NCBI GenBank assembly: GCA_016713565.1
Contig: JADJOX010000008.1
Coordinates: 806,001-870,000 of the forward strand
Source of the DNA: Ignavibacteriota bacterium
Lineage (GTDB): Bacteria > Bacteroidota > Ignavibacteria > Ignavibacteriales > Melioribacteraceae
Length of the DNA: 64,000 nt
Direction: 5' to 3'
Within the stretch, counting starts at the first letter, position 1. Every line of letters starts with the position of its first letter. Below the pieces are notes generated by a model that was given only the letters and a program-made list of their open reading frames with translations, ran no database searches and was not told where the DNA came from. A program made the translations under genes and the position numbers. Positions 24,723-34,695 of the stretch are shown here, one piece after another.

Positions 24723-27215
24723 ATGAAATATTTTTTAATAATTATCTGTTTATTTGCTAAAATTATTTTTGCTCAAAATTATGAGATTAACGGAGTAGTA
24801 ATTGACGGCAAAACAAATCTGCCATTGGCTTCAGCTAATGTTTATTTATCCAACCATAATATCGGTACTTCGGCAAATCTTGATGGTAAATTTAATTTAG
24901 CTGCAAATTCAATTAAAAATGACAGCTTAATAGTCAGCTATATAGGTTACAAATCGCAAAGAATTGCGCTGGAAGAATTTTTAAGATCTGACAGAATCAT
25001 TAAACTCGAATGGATTGATTATAAACTTCAGTCCGTGATTGTTAACGCAATAATATCGGATGTAAAAAAGTCGCCGACTTCATTTTCAACGATTGAAAAA
25101 AAAGAAATTGAAAAAAATTATTCTGTTCAAGATGTTCCTGAGTATTTAGCTAACTTACCATCGGCGACCTCATATTCCGAAAATGGAAATGGAATTGGTT
25201 ATAATTATTTGAGCATTCGAGGATTTGATCAAAGAAGGCTCTCAATTTCCGTTAATGGAATTCCCCAAAACGATCCTGAAGATCATAATATTTATTGGCT
25301 TGATCTTCCCGATCTGCTTGAAAGCACTGAACTGATTCAAGTTCAGCGAGGAGCGGGCGCTGGAGCTATTGGTTATCCATCAATTGGCGGATCGATAAAT
25401 ATTATTACATCTCCATTTTCAGATAAACCCAATTTTGATCTGGCTATCACTACCGGAAGTTTTAATATCAAAAAGTACAGCGCAAAATTTGCTAGCGGAT
25501 TGATTGATAATAAATATTCGATTTATGCAAAACTTTCTAAAATTATTAGCAGCGGATATAGAGACAGAAGCTGGGCCAATTTTAATTCCTATCATATTTC
25601 CGCGGCAAGATATGACAAAAACGTTACAACGCAAATCAATTTTTTCGGCGGACCAATTTCAGACGGATTGGCTTATACCGGCTTACCTAAATTTGCAATA
25701 AGCGATAAAAATTTACGAAAGGAAAATTTTTCATATTGGGAAGCTGATCAAGATTCTTATACTTATAATGTTGAGCGAAAAAAATCGGAGATTGAAAATT
25801 TTTCTCAACCGCATTTCGAATTATTAAATGAAATTAAGATTGCCAAAAACCTTACGTTAAACAATGCGTTGTTTCTTGTTTTAGGCGAAGGGTTTTTTGA
25901 TTACGACGGTTCGTGGTCAATTTATTATGATGATTATTTCAGATTAAAACAAAACGGTTTTGATAGCAATTTTATTCCGCAAAACTCAATTATTCACGCG
26001 GTGGTTAAAAATAAGCAGTGGGGAATTATTCCAAGATTGACTTGGGATCATAATAATGGTACTTTAGTTACAGGTTTGGAATATAGAAATCACAGATCAA
26101 AACATTGGGGAAATTTAAGATATGCGGAAAATATTCCATTAAATGTTTCTCAAGATTATCAATATTATTATTACGAAGGAGGTAACGATATTTTTAATTT
26201 TTATGTAAATGAAAACTATAGTTTACTTCCTAATTTAAATATAATGGGAGAAATTCAACTATCTTATCATAGTTACAAATTATTCAATGAAAAATATTTG
26301 AACAACGATTTTACCGTTAGCAATTTATTTACAAATCCAAGATTTGGAGTAAATTACAAATTCAATAATTACGTAAATACTTACGTTTCAGTCGCCAAAG
26401 TGTCGCGCGAACCAAGATTAAAAAATTATTATGACGCGGCGGAATCAAGCGCCGGCGAAATTCCTCAATTTGAAATTTACGGATCTGGTAATTATAATTT
26501 TAATAAGCCGCTAGTAAATCCCGAAAGAATGACCGACATCGAACTAGGGGCGCGATATTTAGCTCCCGGACATACTTTGAATTTTAATTTGTTTTATATG
26601 TCTTTTAAGGATGAAATTGTTAAGCAAGGTCAGCTTGATAGATTCGGTCAGCCGATAACCGGAAACGTCGATGGCTCAATTCATATGGGTATTGAAGTAG
26701 AAGGATCGTACCGATTTTTAGAAAATTTCGAATTAATTTTAAATACATCTTATAGTAAAAATTATATTAACCAAGGGATCACATTCATAAATTCTTATGA
26801 TAATTTAGGAAATGAACTAACAAAGGAAATTAATCTATCTGATAATTTAATTTCCGGGTTCCCAAACTTTTTATTTAATGCTGTATTAAAATATGAATAC
26901 AAAAGCTTAAATTTAAATCTGAGTTCTAAATATGTCGGAAAATACTATTCTGATAATTATGGAGATGATTTTCAAAAAATGTTATTTGAAAATCCGGGAT
27001 TTGTAAATTATTTTGACAACGTTGTCGATCCGTATTTTTTAATGAATATTTTCGGAAGTTATGAATTTGAAATTAACTCTTTCGCTAAATCCGCAAAATT
27101 GTTTTTTCAATTGAACAATGTATTGAATAAATTATATGCGGCATACGCAACCGGAGGTGACTTTTTTCCTGGGGCGGAAAGAAATTATCTAGTTGGTCTT
27201 AAATTGAATTTATAA
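24723..27215 (+). CDS. TonB-dependent receptor, predicted thiamin uptake
   Basis: This 830-residue outer-membrane receptor has a signal peptide (to FAQ, about residue 18), a carboxypeptidase-regulatory-like domain (about 20-105, GVVIDGKTNLPLASANVYL), a plug domain (about 125-235, YNYLSIRGFDQRRLSISVNG) and a 22-strand barrel ending in aromatic GLKLNL. The substrate is inferred from the TPP riboswitch directly upstream and from the thiamin kinase gene downstream. Thiamin-regulated TonB receptors are known in Bacteroidota. Confidence 0.88.
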   Translation: MKYFLIIICLFAKIIFAQNYEINGVVIDGKTNLPLASANVYLSNHNIGTSANLDGKFNLAANSIKNDSLIVSYIGYKSQRIALEEFLRSDRIIKLEWIDYKLQSVIVNAIISDVKKSPTSFSTIEKKEIEKNYSVQDVPEYLANLPSATSYSENGNGIGYNYLSIRGFDQRRLSISVNGIPQNDPEDHNIYWLDLPDLLESTELIQVQRGAGAGAIGYPSIGGSINIITSPFSDKPNFDLAITTGSFNIKKYSAKFASGLIDNKYSIYAKLSKIISSGYRDRSWANFNSYHISAARYDKNVTTQINFFGGPISDGLAYTGLPKFAISDKNLRKENFSYWEADQDSYTYNVERKKSEIENFSQPHFELLNEIKIAKNLTLNNALFLVLGEGFFDYDGSWSIYYDDYFRLKQNGFDSNFIPQNSIIHAVVKNKQWGIIPRLTWDHNNGTLVTGLEYRNHRSKHWGNLRYAENIPLNVSQDYQYYYYEGGNDIFNFYVNENYSLLPNLNIMGEIQLSYHSYKLFNEKYLNNDFTVSNLFTNPRFGVNYKFNNYVNTYVSVAKVSREPRLKNYYDAAESSAGEIPQFEIYGSGNYNFNKPLVNPERMTDIELGARYLAPGHTLNFNLFYMSFKDEIVKQGQLDRFGQPITGNVDGSIHMGIEVEGSYRFLENFELILNTSYSKNYINQGITFINSYDNLGNELTKEINLSDNLISGFPNFLFNAVLKYEYKSLNLNLSSKYVGKYYSDNYGDDFQKMLFENPGFVNYFDNVVDPYFLMNIFGSYEFEINSFAKSAKLFFQLNNVLNKLYAAYATGGDFFPGAERNYLVGLKLNL

Positions 27216-27234
27216 TGTTTGAAGAATTGATTTT

Positions 27235-27888
27235 ATGAAAAAAGCAATTTTAATCGCCAATGGCGAAAGTCCATCGAAAAAAATAATAAATTATTTTAAG
27301 TCTATTGGATACGGCACAATTGTTTGTGCGGACGGAGGCGCTAACTCCGCAAAAAAAATAAATTTAATTCCGGATATTATAGTCGGTGACTTAGATTCAA
27401 TTTCCGAAAAGGCATTAAATTTTTATAAAGATAAATGTTTAATAATAAAAATATCCCGACAAAATGATACTGATGTTGAGAAAGCATTAAAATATTTGAT
27501 AAAGAAAAAATTCTCGGAAGTCATTTTATTAGGTGGAACGGGAGACAGACTTGATCATTCATTTTGCAATATTGGAATAGTAATTAAATTTTATCATAAA
27601 ATAAAAATAACTTTACTTCATAAAAATTCACTACTGCGGGCTTATTCGGGGAAAATAATTTTAACTGCTCAAGAGGGCGAAACCATATCGCTATATGGAA
27701 TTGATGATAAAACAAAAATTTCATCATCAGGATTAAAATACCCCTTAAAAAATATTTCATTGCCGTTTGGTAAAAAAGAAAGTACTAGCAACTTAGCGGT
27801 TTCGCAAAATATAAAATTAAAAATTGAAGGCGGAATAATTTTAATTATAAGAGATTATCATACAATGGTAAAGCATGGTTTCATTTAG
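27235..27888 (+). CDS. thiN: Thiamin pyrophosphokinase
   Basis: The enzyme converts thiamin directly to thiamin pyrophosphate with ATP. The 217-residue protein carries CADGGANSA, PDIIVGDLDSIS, the acidic QNDTDVEKAL and LGGTGDRLDHSFCN, all typical of the catalytic domain, with a C-terminal substrate-binding domain. It lies 19 nt after the TonB receptor gene and overlaps the symporter start by 14 nt. Imported thiamin would therefore be phosphorylated by a product of the same operon. Confidence 0.93.
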   Translation: MKKAILIANGESPSKKIINYFKSIGYGTIVCADGGANSAKKINLIPDIIVGDLDSISEKALNFYKDKCLIIKISRQNDTDVEKALKYLIKKKFSEVILLGGTGDRLDHSFCNIGIVIKFYHKIKITLLHKNSLLRAYSGKIILTAQEGETISLYGIDDKTKISSSGLKYPLKNISLPFGKKESTSNLAVSQNIKLKIEGGIILIIRDYHTMVKHGFI

Positions 27889-29347
27889 TTATTTAGATAT
27901 TTTCATCATTGTCATTTTCTTTATAATACTTATTTCAATCGGTTTTATATCTTCATTTAGATCATCACAAAATAACAGTGAAGAGTATTTACTTTCCGGC
28001 AGAAATGTTGGATTGGTATTATTCATTTTGAATAATGTTGCAGCTTGGTATGGCGGAATTCTTGGTGTTGGCGAATTTTCATACAGGTTTGGATTAGTAA
28101 GCTGGTTTACTCAAGGATTTCCATACTATATTTTCGCGTTTATATTTGCATTGACTTTCGCGGAAAAGATCAGATCGGCAAAGCTTTATACGATTCCGGA
28201 TAAATTAGAAATTGTTTATGGAAAAAATGTAAGTTTAATTTCCGCAGTGTTAGTATTCATCTTAGTTTCACCGGCTCCATATTTATTGATGATGGCTCAA
28301 ATAGTAGCTTTAATTTTTAATATAAATTTTTTCCTTGCATTAATAATAAGTGCGGCATTAGTAAGTATTTATATGTTTAAGGGCGGCTTTAAATCAAATA
28401 TTTGGGTGGATGCTTTTTCTTTTATAATTATGTTCTTAGGTTTTATTATTATAGTTATAGTGGCCGCAAATAGTTATGGCGGATTATATTTTCTTGAAAA
28501 TAATTTACCAAAGCAGCATTTAACATTAACCGGAGGAAATTCATACACATTTATTTTTGTATGGTTTTTAATTGCGTTATGGACATTCACCGATCCCGGA
28601 TTTCATCAAAGATGCTATGCTGCTAAAAGCGGAAAAATTGCGAAATACGGAATTTTATTTTCAATTTTATTCTGGATATTTTTTGATTTTTTAACAAACA
28701 CTACCGGTTTATACGCAAAAGCAATTTTACCTAATCTAACTAATCCGGTTTTAACTTTCCCTTACTTGGCGGATAAAATTCTGAATTCTGGACTAAAAGG
28801 AATATTCTTTGCCGCAATGATCGCTACAGTTTTATCAACATTAAACAGCTTTATCTTTTTAAGCGCAACGACATTTAGTATTGATTTTATACAAAGAATT
28901 CAAAAATATTCTTCAATATCTGATTTTAAATATTTATCAAAGATAAAATTTTTAAGATACTTTTTAATAAAAAATGAATTAGATGATAGCAAGTCACTTA
29001 TTCTTTTAACACAATTTGGCATTTTTTTTACCGTAATATTTTCAATCATACTTGCGTATTACTTTAAATCTGTTGTTGAACTTTGGTATTTAATTGGAAG
29101 TATATGCATACCCGGATTGATTCTAATAGTCATTTCTGCATATTATCAAAACTTAAAAACCGCAAAGATTTATGCGTTAATTGAAATTATTTTTGGAGTT
29201 TTTTCAAGTTTTGTTTGGATTTTTATCAGAAATTTATTTGAGGGAACATTTTTATATGAAATTGAACCAATGATCGTAGGTTTAATAATATCATTAGTAA
29301 TTCATATTTGGGGAATAAAAAAAGCCAGACTCGAAAGTCTGGCTTAA
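27875..29347 (+). CDS. Sodium:solute symporter (SSS family), predicted thiamin transporter
   Basis: This 490-residue inner-membrane protein has about 13 hydrophobic segments. SSS signatures include the first-helix pattern with SEEYLLSGRNVG and AAWYGGILGVGEFSY, a central GGFKSNIWVDAF and WTFTDPGFHQR. Sodium-coupled uptake of the operon's vitamin is inferred from the overlap with thiN and the shared riboswitch. The last nine codons double as a transcription terminator for the opposite strand. Confidence 0.85.
   Translation: MVSFSYLDIFIIVIFFIILISIGFISSFRSSQNNSEEYLLSGRNVGLVLFILNNVAAWYGGILGVGEFSYRFGLVSWFTQGFPYYIFAFIFALTFAEKIRSAKLYTIPDKLEIVYGKNVSLISAVLVFILVSPAPYLLMMAQIVALIFNINFFLALIISAALVSIYMFKGGFKSNIWVDAFSFIIMFLGFIIIVIVAANSYGGLYFLENNLPKQHLTLTGGNSYTFIFVWFLIALWTFTDPGFHQRCYAAKSGKIAKYGILFSILFWIFFDFLTNTTGLYAKAILPNLTNPVLTFPYLADKILNSGLKGIFFAAMIATVLSTLNSFIFLSATTFSIDFIQRIQKYSSISDFKYLSKIKFLRYFLIKNELDDSKSLILLTQFGIFFTVIFSIILAYYFKSVVELWYLIGSICIPGLILIVISAYYQNLKTAKIYALIEIIFGVFSSFVWIFIRNLFEGTFLYEIEPMIVGLIISLVIHIWGIKKARLESLA
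29317..29345 (-). terminator. Terminator for the convergent T9SS operon, inside the symporter 3' end
   Basis: A perfect 10-bp stem AAGCCAGACT (29322-29331) with AGTCTGGCTT (29336-29345) and a CGAA tetraloop. On the minus strand it is followed by a seven-U run from A residues at 29317-29323. The stem is encoded by the last codons of the symporter; the plus-strand T tail is weak. Confidence 0.8.
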
Positions 29348-29363
29348 TTTGAGATAAATACAA

Positions 29364-31949
29364 TTATTTGAGCAATAACATTTTCTTTGTTACAACGTTA
29401 TTATTTGAAGTTAATCTATAAATATATGTACCGCTTGCCAATTTTGAAGCATCAAAACTATATTCAAAAGAACCGGCTTTTAAAGTTTTGTTATTGATAA
29501 TTGTTGCAACTTCTCTACCCAAAATATCATAAATTTTTAAATCAACAACAGCTTGTTCCGGTAAACCAAATTTAATTGTTGTTGTTGGGTTAAATGGATT
29601 TGGATAGTTTTGGTCAACAAAGAATTTTGATGGAATTACATTTTCAACACCAACAAGAATATCATTAACAAAAGTAACGGTAAATGTATCCATGCTAGAA
29701 GCTGACTTTGAATTTGCATCTAGAACCAATACTGTCCAACTAAAAGTTATAGAATCTGCACCAGCCATTAAACCTAATATATCGGTTGCGCTGACTGTTA
29801 AATGCGGTTCTACTGATTGAGCTGAAAAAACTTCAGGCAATACAACAAATTGATATCCGATAACATCATTATTTAAGTCTGTTGCGGCTTCCCAGCCAAC
29901 GTTAAATGTTTCTGCTGAATCTGTAATGGATATTGTTGAGTTGTTCGCAGGTGTTAACAATGCAAAATAGGGAAGTGGACCAACCTGAACGTTTGCAGTA
30001 ATATCTGCATAGTTTAAGAAAGTTATCTGATATCCGTCGTTATAAACTGCGGCGGCTGATGTAAACTGAGTAGAAACACCAACTGCACTAATTGGCCAAA
30101 CGGGTTCAGCACCTTCGTCAACATCGGTATCCTTATCAACTCTTCCGATAATTGTTGTACCGTGACCAGTCCATAATGTTAAATTTGCGTTACTTCCGGC
30201 AGCAGGCCAAGCAGGCGAATCGCCGGTTTTTGCAATACCTTCTATTTTAATTAAAGTTCCTTCCAATGCTTCTGCATTTGCAAGATACTGATCAATTGTA
30301 ACTACTTTTGGAATAACAATTCTTCCTGAATCGACTTTTACAACATCAAGAGCAGGACTCGTAACTTCAATTTCATTCAATCCTCTATATTGGGCAACTT
30401 TTCCAGTTGCTAAAACTCTATCTCCAACTTTTAAATCCGCAGGAGCAGGGTTTCCGCTTGAAAATAATTGAATTCCACCTGTTGGATCTTGAATGAAAAT
30501 TTGCATGCTGTTTGCGTCCAATGATTTATTACGTACAACACCGGAAACTGTAACAGTTTGTCCAAGCATATCAGGAATATCATCTCCGCTTTCGTCTCCT
30601 TTTGCTTCACCAATTGCGTAAAGATTATCTACATCCATTCTATCCAAAACAACTAATGGAACAACATCTGTAGCCGGAATACCTGAATAAACAATTTCCA
30701 AATCTGAATCATCGTCTAAGTTACCTAAACTAACAACGTCATATCGGCCACCGCTTTGAAAAAGAAGTTCGTCAATTCTTGAAACGTAATAACTTGCTGG
30801 GTCGGTTATACTTCCGCCTTGATATTCAAGTCTGTAAATAGCTGCGTTAGGTGATCCGCCTCTTGTTCCAAACACATAATCTAAATTCCCGTCGGAATCT
30901 AAATCTCCGGCATCTCCGCCGTATAATCTGCCGCCGGCACCAACATATGGAGTAAGATTAGCAATTTCAGTTGTTGTTAAAACACCATTAGCAAATTGTA
31001 ATAAAAATGTTTTTGGTGCAGATGAACCATATCCGTTTACAATTACTTCATTTGTACCATCTTTATCAATGTCAACTGTAACTGATGATTTCCATGAACC
31101 GGTTGGAACGCCAGCTGCAACCGCAGGTAACGAAGTATATTTTCCATTAGAATAAACTACAGGAACTACATTACCGCCGTCTTGAATTAAAAGAATTACA
31201 CTATCAAGAACTGCTATATCATAAAAAATGGAACCGCCAACTGTAAGATTTGTATCCAATGCAGATTCTTCTAATGTAAAAGTTTCCGATCCGTCTCCAT
31301 CATTTGGAATATTATCGACAGAAACAACACCAAATTTTTCATTACCGGCTCTACCGGCAAAAATCAATTCTTGCTGTCCGTCGCTATCGATATCATAAAG
31401 ATGCCATCTGAACGGTCTCAAGTTGTAATTAGGTTCGTCGTTTATTGTCCACATTGCATTTGGTTTGTATGTGCCGTCTCCATTATCAATTCCCATAACA
31501 TCGGAACCGTCACCTTTTGATTCAAATACAATTATTCTTGGATAAATTGAATCACCGGCTCCAGAATTATTTACTGGTCCCCAGATTATTTCCATATTAC
31601 CATCAGAATCCCAATCTCCATATGTAAATGCCGGCCAAGTATTTTGTGCTTCCAAAGGTAATCTTGTCGACCAGACTACTTCCCATCCTGAACCGCTATT
31701 TTCATATTTATAAATTCTTGGAATCCAATCTAAGCCTGCAAGATCAGACCAGTCATTATTGACTGCATAAATTTCTTTTAAACCATCGCTGTCGAAATCA
31801 ACTCCTGAAATTGCGCCGCCCCAACCACCGACATCAAGAGTATCGTTGGGAATTATAGCACTTCTAACAAAAATATCTGTTTGCGCAAATTGTACAGAAG
31901 TGAATAATAAAGTTGAAATAATGAGAAATGTATTTCTTAATTTTCTCAT
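29364..31949 (-). CDS. T9SS-exported protein with FG-GAP-like repeats and an OB-fold domain
   Basis: This 861-residue secreted protein has a signal peptide (to VQFAQ, about residue 23). Repeated DxDxDG-type loops (DFDSDGLKE, DWDSDGNME, DIDSDGQQE, DLDSDGNLD) follow, as in FG-GAP/VCBS calcium-binding propeller blades, up to about residue 440. Residues 465-560 resemble a YhcR-type OB-fold (TVSGVVRNKSLDAN). A fibronectin-like segment and a C-terminal type IX sorting domain (QNYPNPFNPTTTIKFG, ending KKMLLLK) follow. It shares an operon with the next upstream minus-strand gene; ligand and function are unknown. Confidence 0.82.
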   Translation of the reverse strand: MRKLRNTFLIISTLLFTSVQFAQTDIFVRSAIIPNDTLDVGGWGGAISGVDFDSDGLKEIYAVNNDWSDLAGLDWIPRIYKYENSGSGWEVVWSTRLPLEAQNTWPAFTYGDWDSDGNMEIIWGPVNNSGAGDSIYPRIIVFESKGDGSDVMGIDNGDGTYKPNAMWTINDEPNYNLRPFRWHLYDIDSDGQQELIFAGRAGNEKFGVVSVDNIPNDGDGSETFTLEESALDTNLTVGGSIFYDIAVLDSVILLIQDGGNVVPVVYSNGKYTSLPAVAAGVPTGSWKSSVTVDIDKDGTNEVIVNGYGSSAPKTFLLQFANGVLTTTEIANLTPYVGAGGRLYGGDAGDLDSDGNLDYVFGTRGGSPNAAIYRLEYQGGSITDPASYYVSRIDELLFQSGGRYDVVSLGNLDDDSDLEIVYSGIPATDVVPLVVLDRMDVDNLYAIGEAKGDESGDDIPDMLGQTVTVSGVVRNKSLDANSMQIFIQDPTGGIQLFSSGNPAPADLKVGDRVLATGKVAQYRGLNEIEVTSPALDVVKVDSGRIVIPKVVTIDQYLANAEALEGTLIKIEGIAKTGDSPAWPAAGSNANLTLWTGHGTTIIGRVDKDTDVDEGAEPVWPISAVGVSTQFTSAAAVYNDGYQITFLNYADITANVQVGPLPYFALLTPANNSTISITDSAETFNVGWEAATDLNNDVIGYQFVVLPEVFSAQSVEPHLTVSATDILGLMAGADSITFSWTVLVLDANSKSASSMDTFTVTFVNDILVGVENVIPSKFFVDQNYPNPFNPTTTIKFGLPEQAVVDLKIYDILGREVATIINNKTLKAGSFEYSFDASKLASGTYIYRLTSNNNVVTKKMLLLK

Positions 31950-31978
31950 TTTGCCTCCTTTTTTTGTGAATGTATAGG

Positions 31979-33442
31979 TTATTTTATAAGTATCATTTTA
32001 TTTGATAATGTTTTTTCACCAACCTGTAGCTGATAAATGTAAGTTCCTGAAACCAAGTTAGATGCATCAAATGTAATTTTGTAGCTGCCTTTATTCAAAT
32101 TTTTATTTTTTATTAAATTTGTAACTAATTCTCCGGTAATGTTATAAATTTTTAAAGAAATGTCTGACTGTTTATTCAATGAAAATTCAACGGTTGTTGT
32201 TGGATTGAATGGATTTGGATAATTTTGTTTCAATTCAATTTGTTCAGGAATTAGTTGTTCATTTACTTTAATATCTGTTATTGTAAGCTCAATTGTCGGT
32301 AAAGTACCGCTATATACCCATTTATCAACTGTCCAGCCATACCATGATTGTGTATAAACATTTAAATTCTCATCAAAATCAACGGCATAATTGGATGTAT
32401 ATCCCGAAGCCAAGTTGCCCGGGTTATGGTTATTATATCTTCCTTCAATTTGGAAATTCCATTTTGCCGCGTCAATTGTGTCAAGTACTTCGCCTGTGTT
32501 TGGGTTTGCGATGTAAATTCTTCCATATGAATAACCTCTGTTATCGCCGGAAACAAAACTTGCATCGTGTGCAACAAACAATAAATTCTTTTCTCGCATG
32601 TATTGTATACCGAATGGACCGACTTTTAAAGGTCCGCTTGTCGTATCAGCAGTAATTACCTCACCGGCAACTTCAAATTTGAAATCATCTAATAAAGTAT
32701 ATCCACTAATAGGATCCCCAACATAACAATATATTTTATTTTCATCCCAATTACCTACATAGAGTACTGTACCATCACTATTTGCAGTAATTCCTCTTGG
32801 TGAGCCAATATCGGGAAGTGAAAATTCTTGTAAAATTTTTCCTTGTTTACCATTTGTCACCCATTTCGGTGTTGCGTCAGGGTTTTCAAGTATTAATACC
32901 GATCCGGCTTTTGTTGAATCACCGGTTTTGGTTACATAAATCCTTCCGTTATCATCAACGTCAATTGCCCAAATATATGCGTTTACTTTATATCGTTGTG
33001 GATAGGTATAGATGCTGTCGGTTTTGAGTTCAAAAACAAGAATACTATTGCTTATTGAATCATTGTTTGGAACATAAATTAAATTTCCTTTTGACGCAAT
33101 ATCATTTGCATCAAAAAGATATTCCTGATCAAAACCGCTTATCCATTTTGTTTTATTATCTACTAATTGATAAGGAACATTTCCCAACCTGCCTGTATTT
33201 TTACCTGCATTTCTAAAACCAACTAAGTAATGTGCGTTTGCACTTCCTCTGTTTACTAAAGCTACAAAAGCATCTTCTTCAACAGCAGCAACAGAAATTA
33301 CATTATAACCTATGCTGTTTGAAGAATCAGGACTATCTGAAGTAACATATTCAACAGACCAGTCACCATCAAAAGTTTGTGAAATTACAAGATTGGACAA
33401 TAATAAAAGATAAGACAATAAAAGCGTAGCTTTTTTTATCAT
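31979..33442 (-). CDS. T9SS-exported beta-propeller protein
   Basis: This 487-residue secreted protein has an N-terminal signal peptide ending near VISQ. The body consists of repeated strand motifs with YVTN/NHL-like content (GITANSDGTVLYVGNWDENKIYCY, YAVDFDENLNVY), consistent with a beta-propeller. The last about 80 residues are a type IX sorting domain (QNYPNPFNPTTTVEFSL, ending LSNKMILIK). It is first in a two-gene minus-strand operon, 29 nt before the FG-GAP-like protein. A GGAG-type site precedes its ATG. Binding partner unknown. Confidence 0.78.
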   Translation of the reverse strand: MIKKATLLLSYLLLLSNLVISQTFDGDWSVEYVTSDSPDSSNSIGYNVISVAAVEEDAFVALVNRGSANAHYLVGFRNAGKNTGRLGNVPYQLVDNKTKWISGFDQEYLFDANDIASKGNLIYVPNNDSISNSILVFELKTDSIYTYPQRYKVNAYIWAIDVDDNGRIYVTKTGDSTKAGSVLILENPDATPKWVTNGKQGKILQEFSLPDIGSPRGITANSDGTVLYVGNWDENKIYCYVGDPISGYTLLDDFKFEVAGEVITADTTSGPLKVGPFGIQYMREKNLLFVAHDASFVSGDNRGYSYGRIYIANPNTGEVLDTIDAAKWNFQIEGRYNNHNPGNLASGYTSNYAVDFDENLNVYTQSWYGWTVDKWVYSGTLPTIELTITDIKVNEQLIPEQIELKQNYPNPFNPTTTVEFSLNKQSDISLKIYNITGELVTNLIKNKNLNKGSYKITFDASNLVSGTYIYQLQVGEKTLSNKMILIK

Positions 33443-33682
33443 TTTTTCTCCTTGTTGTGTTCAGAAATTCAAAATTTAAGATAAAAAAATGTAATAAAGA
33501 AAATCAAGATAAAATGAACAACCATGTAAGATTTTTAAAGATACTAAAATTATTGTGGGATAAAAATATTTTTTATTAATTTTGCTTGAAATTTCTACAT
33601 TTTTCTATTTCTTTATAAAAAAAAAACATTTTTATTCGATTATTTTCTTGCATTAAATGGATAAGTGACTTATTTTAGATTT

Positions 33683-34087
33683 ATGAAAATTTCATCAAAA
33701 ATATTTATTGCAATTCTTTTTATCATTTCAACTACTATAGGCGGAACCTTAATCGATTCATTCGTTGCTAAAAGCAATGGTGACACAATCACTTTAACAT
33801 GGCAGACAATTGTAGAGGAAAATGTTAAGGAATTTGAAATTCTAAGAGGAAAAGATAAAGATAATCTTTCTCCAATTGCTGTTATAAATGCAAAAGGAAA
33901 CAACTCAATTTATTCTTATGTTGATGAAAATGCATACAAAAGTTCCGGAGCATTTTATGCTTACGGATTGGTCTTGGTTGATTATTCAGGCAACAGATCT
34001 GAAGTTGTAATGAATACACAAGTTATTCATGACAATGTTTCAAGCGTAAAAAGAACTTGGGGAAGTATTAAAGCTCTATTCCGTTAA
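33683..34087 (+). CDS. Small exported fibronectin type III-like protein
   Basis: This 134-residue protein starts at ATG 33683 with a signal sequence (KISSKIFIAILFIISTTIGG). The mature part is one FN3-like domain (FVAKSNGDTITLTWQTIVE, FEILRG, YSYVDENA, FYAYGLVLVDYSGN). It ends in a basic tail, VKRTWGSIKALFR, not expected of FN3. The gene is divergent from the T9SS pair and 20 nt upstream of maf. A role in envelope assembly or surface binding is possible but not shown. Confidence 0.65.
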   Translation: MKISSKIFIAILFIISTTIGGTLIDSFVAKSNGDTITLTWQTIVEENVKEFEILRGKDKDNLSPIAVINAKGNNSIYSYVDENAYKSSGAFYAYGLVLVDYSGNRSEVVMNTQVIHDNVSSVKRTWGSIKALFR

Positions 34088-34107
34088 TCCGCAAATTTTT
34101 CATTTCT

Positions 34108-34695
34108 ATGTTTAATTTCAAAGCTCCACTTTATTTAGCTTCTACATCGCCAAGAAGAAAAAAAATGCTGCATTCTTTGGGAATTGATTTCATTCAATTA
34201 AATGTTGATCATGAAGAAAAAATTAATGAAAAAGATTCTCCACTTAAAAACGTAAAACGACTGGCTGAAGAAAAATGTATTAAAGCCGCTGAAAATATAA
34301 AAAATGGATTAGTAATTTCTGCCGATACAATTGTTGTTTTAGATGATAAAATTATTGGAAAACCAATTGATCAAAAAGACGCCAAAAGAATTTTGCGAAA
34401 ATTAAGCGGAAAAACCCACTTTGTTTATACCGGCTTTGCAATTTTCAATGTCGAGTCAAATAAAATTTATGTCGATTATGAAAAAACAAAAGTTATTTTT
34501 TATAAGCTTACTGAACAAAAAATAGATGATTATATTAAAACCGGAAGTCCAATGGACAAAGCCGGAGCTTACGGCATTCAAGATGATTTTGGGTCATTAT
34601 TTGTAAAAAAAATTGACGGATGTTATAATAACGTTATGGGATTTCCAATAGCAAAAATCTTTCAATCACTAGAAAAATATAATTTGATTGCGTAA
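34108..34695 (+). CDS. maf: Maf-family nucleoside triphosphate pyrophosphatase
   Basis: Maf proteins hydrolyse non-canonical or specific (d)NTPs such as dTTP/UTP to monophosphates. The 195-residue protein has LASTSPRRKKMLHSLG at the start, VISADTIVVLDDKIIGKP in the middle and DKAGAYGIQDDFGSLFVKKIDGCYNNVMGFP near the end (in shorter blocks), all family hallmarks. Its end overlaps the next gene, which starts at TTG 34688. Confidence 0.93.
   Translation: MFNFKAPLYLASTSPRRKKMLHSLGIDFIQLNVDHEEKINEKDSPLKNVKRLAEEKCIKAAENIKNGLVISADTIVVLDDKIIGKPIDQKDAKRILRKLSGKTHFVYTGFAIFNVESNKIYVDYEKTKVIFYKLTEQKIDDYIKTGSPMDKAGAYGIQDDFGSLFVKKIDGCYNNVMGFPIAKIFQSLEKYNLIA

Noticed and set aside
32293..32655. 120-codon ORF on the plus strand
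   Set aside because: It lies fully opposite the T9SS propeller gene, which has a signal peptide and sorting domain; the plus product has no recognisable pattern.
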